DNA from: Halosimplex pelagicum
Lineage (GTDB): Archaea; Halobacteriota; Halobacteria; Halobacteriales; Haloarculaceae
Assembly (NCBI RefSeq): GCF_013415905.1
Contig: NZ_CP058909.1
Span: 3,038,001 to 3,102,000 of the forward strand
DNA length: 64,000 bases
Reading direction: 5' to 3'
This document shows, one piece after another, positions 59,845 through 64,000 of the stretch. The first letter of the stretch is position 1. Every line of letters starts with the position of its first letter. A program made the position numbers and the translations under genes. The notes beneath the pieces were generated by a model. That model was not told the origin of the DNA. It worked only from the letters and a program-made list of their open reading frames with translations, and made no database searches.

Positions 59845-59979
59845 CTACGGTCGCCCGCCGGTCGATCGAGCGCGGTCGTCGGGCGGGCGACGGTCGGGTC
59901 CCGTGCGCTCCGTCGACGGGGGGCGGTCGGCGAGGCCATCACGGGGGGTGTGTCCGCCGCGGAGGGACGCTGCGTGCAT
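59845..59979 (-). CDS. 44-codon leader ORF ending one base before the YdjM-like gene
   Basis: Begins MHAASLRGGHTPRDG. Its ATG is exactly 34 nt from the first base of the CATAACAATCC box (60013). The TAG (59847-59845) is followed by a single base and then the ATG of the membrane-protein gene. Arg/Pro-rich peptide, no domain. Confidence 0.45.
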   Translation of the reverse strand: MHAASLRGGHTPRDGLADRPPSTERTGPDRRPPDDRARSTGGRP

Positions 59980-60005
59980 GCGCGGCTCCGCGCGAGCGAG
60001 GCGGA

Positions 60006-60013
60006 TTGTTATG
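60006..60013 (-). promoter_or_regulatory. CATAACAA promoter box of the YdjM-like gene
   Basis: On the minus strand CATAACAATCC. First base 34 nt before the leader-ORF ATG (59979) and 170 nt before the gene ATG. Confidence 0.6.
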
Positions 60014-60129
60014 TCGAGATTACGGCCGCGACCGGCGGGTCAGGCCGACCGTTCGGATCGCCGTAATCGCGGTACGGGGAGCGAAATATCTGGAGCGTCG
60101 AAACCTCTTTACGTGGTAGCCGACTCGGT

Positions 60130-60243
60130 GTGAGTACAGCGGAAAGTGGGACACAAGCGGGTCCCGACGACAATATCCGCGTGAGTTCCCGGTCACCGAC
60201 CGGCAGCAGGACGCACCCGTCCGACACTACATCGCAACAATGA
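60130..60243 (+). CDS. Possible 37-codon leader ORF (GTG start) coupled to the HTH gene
   Basis: Begins V-S-T-A-E-S-G-T-Q-A-G and ends S-Q-Q-stop. The TGA overlaps the ATG of the regulator (ATGA, 60240-60243). A TATA-like TTTACG (60108-60113) lies 17-22 nt before the GTG, which is a little short for leaderless initiation, so this is weaker than the other leaders. Confidence 0.3.
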   Translation: MSTAESGTQAGPDDNIRVSSRSPTGSRTHPSDTTSQQ

Positions 60244-60515
60244 GCACAGATTGGGACGACGTCAGCTTCGTCATCAGTTCGCGGTATCGCGTCGCAGTTC
60301 TCAAGCGACTCGCAGACGGCCCCTCGACGCCGTCGCAGATCGCTTCCGACGAGGACGTGGGCATCGCGCACGTCTCGCGGGCGCTCCAGCGCCTCCGGGA
60401 ACGGTCGCTCGTGGACCTCCTCGTCTCCGACGACCGCAAGAAAGGCCGCGTCTACGGCCTCACGGAACAGGGCCGGGACGTGTGGGACAAGATCGAAGCC
60501 GAGAACATGGTGTGA
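60240..60515 (+). CDS. Winged-helix transcriptional regulator
   Basis: 91 residues. Compact wHTH: FVISSRYRVAVLKRLADGPSTPSQIASDEDVGIAHVSRALQRLRERSLVDLLVSDDRKKGRVYGLTEQG, matching MarR/ArsR-like single-domain archaeal regulators. No effector domain. In the glycan island, pointing away from the YdjM-like gene, so it may control the divergent region 59844-60239. Confidence 0.82.
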   Translation: MSTDWDDVSFVISSRYRVAVLKRLADGPSTPSQIASDEDVGIAHVSRALQRLRERSLVDLLVSDDRKKGRVYGLTEQGRDVWDKIEAENMV

Positions 60516-61061
60516 GCGACCCCGCGGCGCCCGCGACCGCTCGCGGGCGCCCGGCGCAGCTGCCGGTCGTCGACGCCCCGCCGCGCTCCGGCTCCCCGTA
60601 ACGGCCGGGCCCGTCCGACTCCCGAGTACGGTTCCCTTACTCCGTCTCCGTCCGTTCCGACCCCCCGTTTCTCGCGACCGCTCGGACACCGAGCCGCGGC
60701 TGGCTTTACAGACATAGGTTTGTAATGGATACCCGGCGAGTAGGGTCACCGTTACCGGGCTCTCCCGTCCGGAATGACCCCCATTCCGACGCCGCACACC
60801 GGGTCGTCGCTGGCTCGCGGCCCCCGCGGGAGCGGGCGACCGATCGGTGGCGTCGAGCGCGGGCGCGCCGCGCCGCGTGTCGAGTCCCTGCGGACTGGGA
60901 GCGGCCACGCTGCGGCTCGGCTCCGCGGTATCTCCTCGTTCCGACCCGGTGGCTAGCGAGTACCTGCGGGTCGCGTGCCGATCGGCTACCTGACGGTTTC
61001 GCGGCGCGAAGCGGCTTTAGGGGCCGGATTACTATCGGTCGATAGGACGGGATCACAGCCG
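60516..61061. other. Region without a convincing gene
   Basis: 546 nt. An ATG at 60725 opens 106 codons, but the product is basic and Arg-rich and does not look haloarchaeal. Near the right end, ACTATCGGTCGATAGGACG (61031-61049) contains a small inverted repeat CTATCG/CGATAG just before the small gene at 61062. Nothing else recognised. Confidence 0.45.
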
Positions 61062-61175
61062 ATGACGGAACACATCTCCGACAGCGACCTGGAGCGAATC
61101 GCCCAGTTCGTCGACACACCGGCCTACGAGCGCGAACCCGAGCAGCTGCTACCGGAAGACGTCGAAGAGGAGTAG
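61062..61175 (+). CDS. Small acidic protein, 37 residues
   Basis: TEHISDSDLERIAQFVDTP at the start, then YEREPEQLLPEDVEEE at the end. Highly acidic with one amphipathic helix and a short tail, in keeping with real haloarchaeal small proteins; the DLERIAQFVDTPAYER pattern looks like a conserved small haloarchaeal motif. A palindromic CTATCGGTCGATAG lies just upstream. Function unknown. Confidence 0.6.
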   Translation: MTEHISDSDLERIAQFVDTPAYEREPEQLLPEDVEEE

Positions 61176-61476
61176 CCGCCGGCACCGTCGACCCGGGTTC
61201 CTGTCACTCTCGGTCTGCCGCCGCGTTCTGACGGCTTCGCTCCGTTCGGCCAGCGGCGCCGCCGGGTCGGCGCCGCTCGTCCACACGGGTCGACTTCGCC
61301 GCCGACACGCGCCGTCGTCGCCGCTGTCACGCACGCGTGCGCTCGCCCGAGCGGGGCGATCGAGATGCGGCTGGACGGCTGCCGATCGCGACGAACGGCC
61401 GGATCGCCTCGGAAGGATCGAGGAGGGCGCTGACGGTTCGAGAGCGCCTCGACGGGGCGGCTCCAGGGACGAGAGG
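61176..61476. other. Region without a gene
   Basis: 301 nt between two convergent genes. Open frames translate to Arg-rich products and were not accepted. No repeat, RNA gene or clear terminator seen. Confidence 0.45.
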
Positions 61477-62022
61477 TCAGGAGTGTCGGCGGAGGTCGTC
61501 CGGGACCTGACGGCGGTTCATGGTCCACACGACGATGTGTGCGCCGACCGTGAGGAGGAAGCCGGAGAAGATGATGACGCCGAGCGTGACCTCGGTCATG
61601 TCCGCGAATATCCACACGTTCAGGTTCGACAGGGCGACCAGGGCGACCCCGAGGAGCGCGAGCGGGAGATACAGGTACTGCCAGGGCACCTCCCGCTCGC
61701 CCGGGTTCAGGTACTGGTCGACGTCGTTGGCCGCCTGCGTCAGCTCGACCTCGCCGGTGTCCTGGTCGTACCGGACCAGCCCGGCGTCCTCGAGTTTCGG
61801 GACGTGCGTCTGATACAGCGAGACGTAGACGCGCTTGCGCTGCTGTTTCGTCAGATCTTCGACAGTCGTGTCGTTCTCCCAGGCCGCCACGTCCTCGGCG
61901 AGCTCCGTCAGTTCGACCGGCGCGTCCTCGGTGCGGAGCAGATAGAGCACGTAGCGTCGTCTGGCGCTACTGAGGATGTCGAAGACGACGTCCTGCGTGA
62001 GCGTCTCTTCGTCTGTCGACAT
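61477..62022 (-). CDS. Membrane-anchored winged-helix protein (DUF7344-like)
   Basis: 181 residues. Winged helix at about 10-105 (VVFDILSSARRRYVLYLLRTEDAPVELTELAEDVA, RVYVSLYQTHVPKLEDAGLVRYD) followed by two membrane helices (about 118-135 and 145-167) and a short basic tail. The DNA-binding part would face the cytoplasm. Same HTH type as 58689-59174. Membrane-tethered regulators of this form are common in haloarchaea next to surface-polysaccharide genes. Confidence 0.83.
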   Translation of the reverse strand: MSTDEETLTQDVVFDILSSARRRYVLYLLRTEDAPVELTELAEDVAAWENDTTVEDLTKQQRKRVYVSLYQTHVPKLEDAGLVRYDQDTGEVELTQAANDVDQYLNPGEREVPWQYLYLPLALLGVALVALSNLNVWIFADMTEVTLGVIIFSGFLLTVGAHIVVWTMNRRQVPDDLRRHS

Positions 62023-62269
62023 CCCCTATCAGCCCTCGCGTCGGTCTGTCGGTGGGCTGTCACTACTGGCAGCCACCCCATTGTCGTATCTCGACACAAC
62101 CAGGGAGTTTAGTGGGTCTCACTTTGTTACGAACCGGTTACCCCGACCCCGATCGCCCGGGTGCCTCGGATCGCCCGAGACGGGCGCTCTGGCGACCTGT
62201 CCGGGGAGACCGCGACCCCCGTGCTGGCCGGGACGGCCCGTATCGACCGGCTACCAGTCAAAGGAAACG

Positions 62270-62277
62270 CATAACAA
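62270..62277 (+). promoter_or_regulatory. CATAACAA promoter box of the dehydrogenase pair
   Basis: CATAACAAAGC. First base is 33 nt before an in-frame GTG (62303), 40 nt before the leader-ORF ATG (62310) and 186 nt before the preferred gene start. Confidence 0.55.
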
Positions 62278-62309
62278 AGCCGACTGTCGGCGCTACCCCC
62301 GGGTGATTC

Positions 62310-62459
62310 ATGAAGCACGGACGGTCGACACCGGCGGTCACGTCCCCGTTGCGGAACTGCGCCCGGAACGCGTCCAACGGCGCACTCAGACGGGTCGAAC
62401 GATGGGTCAGGTCAGTCGGCGCGCGCCGCCGGGGCGACGCCGGAGGAGGACGGTCGTGA
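62310..62459 (+). CDS. 49-codon leader ORF coupled to the Gfo/Idh/MocA gene
   Basis: Begins MKHGRSTPAVTSPLRNC. TGA overlaps the GTG of the dehydrogenase (GTGA, 62456-62459) in another frame. Arg-rich product. The alternative is that the dehydrogenase itself starts at GTG 62303 in frame, with 51 extra Arg-rich residues; the ribosome binding site GGAGGA before 62456 argues for the leader-ORF reading. Confidence 0.4.
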   Translation: MKHGRSTPAVTSPLRNCARNASNGALRRVERWVRSVGARRRGDAGGGRS

Positions 62460-63439
62460 GCGACCAGGTCCGTACCGGCGTCGTCGGCGTCGGGAACATG
62501 GGACGCCACCACGCTCGCGTCTACAGCGAACTCCCCGAGGTCGAACTGGTCGGCGTCGCCGACGCCGACGCCGACCGCGCCGCCGAGGTCGCCGCGGAGT
62601 TCGACACGGTCGCCCGCGACCGCGACGAACTCCTCGCCCGGACGGACGCCGTCTCAGTGGTCGTGCCGACGCGGTTCCACGAGGCGGTCGCGCGGGCGGC
62701 CATCGACGCCGGGACGGACATCCTCGTCGAGAAACCGTTCGTCGCCGACCCCGAGGTGGGGCGGGACCTCCTCGCGGCCGCCCGCGAGGCGGGCTGTCTC
62801 GTCCAGGTCGGCCACATCGAGCGGTACAACCCCGCCGTCCGCGCTCTGGGGGACGTGATGGTCGACGCCGACCCGATCGCATTCGCCGCGCGGCGCCAGG
62901 GCCCGCCGGTCGACCGCGACACCGTCGACAGCGTCGTCTTCGACCTCATGATCCACGACATCGACGTCATCTGCTCGCTGACCGACGAGCCCGTCACGGA
63001 CGTGTCCGCCGTCGGCGCGGCGAGCGGGGGTCACGTCGTCGCCCAGCTCGAGTTCGCGGACGGCCGCGTCGCGTCGCTGACCGCCAGCCGCGTCACCCAG
63101 GAGCGGGTCCGCGACCTCGCGGTGACCGCCGAGGACTGCCACGTCGAGGTCGACTACGTGGACCAGTCCGTCGAGATCCACCGCCACTCGCTGCCGGAGT
63201 ACGTCGCCACCGACGGCGACGTGCGCTACCGCCACGAGAGCGTCATCGAGCGGCCGACCGTCGAGACCGGCGAGCCGCTGAAAAACGAGCTGTCGTCGTT
63301 CGCCGAGTCGGTCCGCGAGCGGACCGAGCCGGAGACGACCGGCGAGGACGGCATCCGCGCGGTCGAGCTCGCCGAGCGGATCGAGGCCGCGACCGAGCGC
63401 GACGCCGACGTGACGCCCGCGGAGGTGCCCAGCCCGTGA
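62456..63439 (+). CDS. Gfo/Idh/MocA dehydrogenase, probable UDP-N-acetylglucosaminuronate 3-dehydrogenase (WbpB-like)
   Basis: 327 residues from GTG 62456, chosen for GGAGGAGG 7-14 nt upstream and because the fold begins at once (TGVVGVGNMGRHHARVYSEL). EKPF (about 90-93), VGHIERYNPAV (about 117-127) and FDLMIHDIDVICSL carry the lysine and histidine typical of the family. In the WbpA-B-E-D route this enzyme oxidises C3 of UDP-GlcNAcA. Its stop overlaps the start of the nucleotide-sugar 6-dehydrogenase gene, the step before it. Confidence 0.85.
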   Translation: MSDQVRTGVVGVGNMGRHHARVYSELPEVELVGVADADADRAAEVAAEFDTVARDRDELLARTDAVSVVVPTRFHEAVARAAIDAGTDILVEKPFVADPEVGRDLLAAAREAGCLVQVGHIERYNPAVRALGDVMVDADPIAFAARRQGPPVDRDTVDSVVFDLMIHDIDVICSLTDEPVTDVSAVGAASGGHVVAQLEFADGRVASLTASRVTQERVRDLAVTAEDCHVEVDYVDQSVEIHRHSLPEYVATDGDVRYRHESVIERPTVETGEPLKNELSSFAESVRERTEPETTGEDGIRAVELAERIEAATERDADVTPAEVPSP

Positions 63440-64000
63440 GCAGCCAGCGCTCGGAACCCACGGGGCTCTACGGCGCCGACGCCGACGAACCCGCTCGGCG
63501 ACGCGCGTTCGCGGGCGGCGCCGTCCCGGTCGCGGTCTACGGGCTCGGGAAGATGGGGCTGCCGCTGGCCGCCGTCTACGCCGAGGCGTCCGGGGCGGTC
63601 ACCGGCGTCGACATCGACCCCGACGTGGCCGAGGCCGTCGACGCCGGGGAGTGTCCGGTCGAAGGCGAGCCGGGGCTCCCCGAGGCGGTCGAGCGACTGA
63701 CCGCCGACGGGTCGCTCTCGGCGACGACCGACGCGGTCGGCGCCGCCGCGGCGGCGAGCGTCCACGTCGTCATCGTCCCGACGCTCGTCGCGGACGACGA
63801 GCCGGATCTCTCGGCGCTGGAGGCGGCGGTCCGGTCGGTCGGCGAGGGACTCGACGCCGGCGACACCGTGATAATCGAGTCGACGGTCCCGCCGCGGACC
63901 TGTCGCGACCGCGTGGCCCCGTGGCTCGAAGCCGAGAGCGGCCTCGAACTCGGCGAGTTCGGGCTGGCCTTTTGCCCCGAACGGACGATGAGCGGCCGAG
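63436..64000 (+). CDS. UDP-N-acetyl-hexosamine 6-dehydrogenase (WbpA/WecC-like), 3' end outside the window
   Basis: The first 188 residues are present, from GTG 63436 (GTGA overlap with the dehydrogenase). After a 30-residue leader comes the Rossmann motif VAVYGLGKMGLPLAAVYAEA, then VDIDPDVAEAVDAGECPVEGEPGLPEAV, VVIVPTLVADD, TVIIESTVPPRTCRD and AFCPERTMSGR, the conserved start of the UDP-glucose/GlcNAc/ManNAc dehydrogenase family. It would produce the UDP-uronic acid used by the preceding gene product. Confidence 0.9.
   Translation, partial: MSSQRSEPTGLYGADADEPARRRAFAGGAVPVAVYGLGKMGLPLAAVYAEASGAVTGVDIDPDVAEAVDAGECPVEGEPGLPEAVERLTADGSLSATTDAVGAAAAASVHVVIVPTLVADDEPDLSALEAAVRSVGEGLDAGDTVIIESTVPPRTCRDRVAPWLEAESGLELGEFGLAFCPERTMSGR

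Noticed and set aside
60725-61045. 106-codon gene before the small acidic protein
   Set aside because: The product is strongly basic and Arg-rich with no domain, and the TATA-like sequence is too close to the ATG.

Overview
The window is chromosomal DNA from a halophilic archaeon (class Halobacteria). The evidence is very high GC, strongly acidic predicted proteins, archaeal ribosomal proteins L11/L1/P0/P1, a TFB gene, an S-layer glycoprotein with a PGF-type C-terminal anchor plus archaeosortase A, a haloarchaeal-type phosphomevalonate decarboxylase, and many TATA boxes lying 25-35 nt before start codons, as expected for leaderless mRNAs. The genus cannot be fixed by eye. No CRISPR array, rRNA or intact transposon was seen; there is one tRNA gene, Thr(CGU).

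Layout. 0-9.5 kb: stress and metabolism genes (two tandem UspA proteins, mvaD, a xylose-dehydrogenase-like oxidoreductase, a beta-propeller lipoprotein, an SDR, a sialidase-fold protein, two thioredoxin-fold proteins). 9.5-24.3 kb: a histidine kinase carrying a lectin-like tail, a four-gene regulator/membrane operon joined by 4-nt overlaps, redox enzymes, cysS, corA, a TctA-like permease and an ABC exporter. 24.3-30.5 kb: ribosomal genes rpl12-rpl10-rpl1, separated from rpl11 by an oppositely oriented CUT2-type sugar ABC operon with a palindromic operator over its TATA box. 30.8-35.6 kb: TFB, a TrmB-like regulator, a DRG GTPase and a double glyoxalase. 36-40.3 kb: the S-layer glycoprotein next to the archaeosortase predicted to process it. 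40.3-48 kb: dphB, trm5, tRNA-Thr, cytochrome oxidase subunit III, RNA polymerase subunit L and small membrane proteins. 48-64 kb: a surface-glycan island with glmS, a glycosyltransferase, an epimerase, a deacetylase, an asparagine-synthase-like protein, an aminotransferase, an acetyltransferase, a Gfo/Idh/MocA dehydrogenase and a nucleotide-sugar dehydrogenase. The set fits synthesis of a UDP-2,3-diacetamido-uronic acid, a sugar that could decorate the S-layer protein.

The most unusual signal is in the glycan island. Eight promoters share a CATAACAA-type box that I did not find elsewhere in the window. In five of the eight, an ATG lies exactly 34 nt downstream of its first base. For glmS, the epimerase, the deacetylase and a YdjM-like membrane protein that ATG opens not the gene itself but a 10-44 codon leader ORF, which ends at or just inside the start codon of the real gene. 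The S-layer gene, the Gfo/Idh/MocA gene and a small regulator show the same ORF-to-gene arrangement. This looks like an envelope regulon using leaderless leader ORFs and translational coupling.

A second signal is a family of three dispersed, nested-hairpin elements with a CTTTTT-N7-TTTTT core. One is flanked by a duplicate of the 3' end of the glyoxalase gene.
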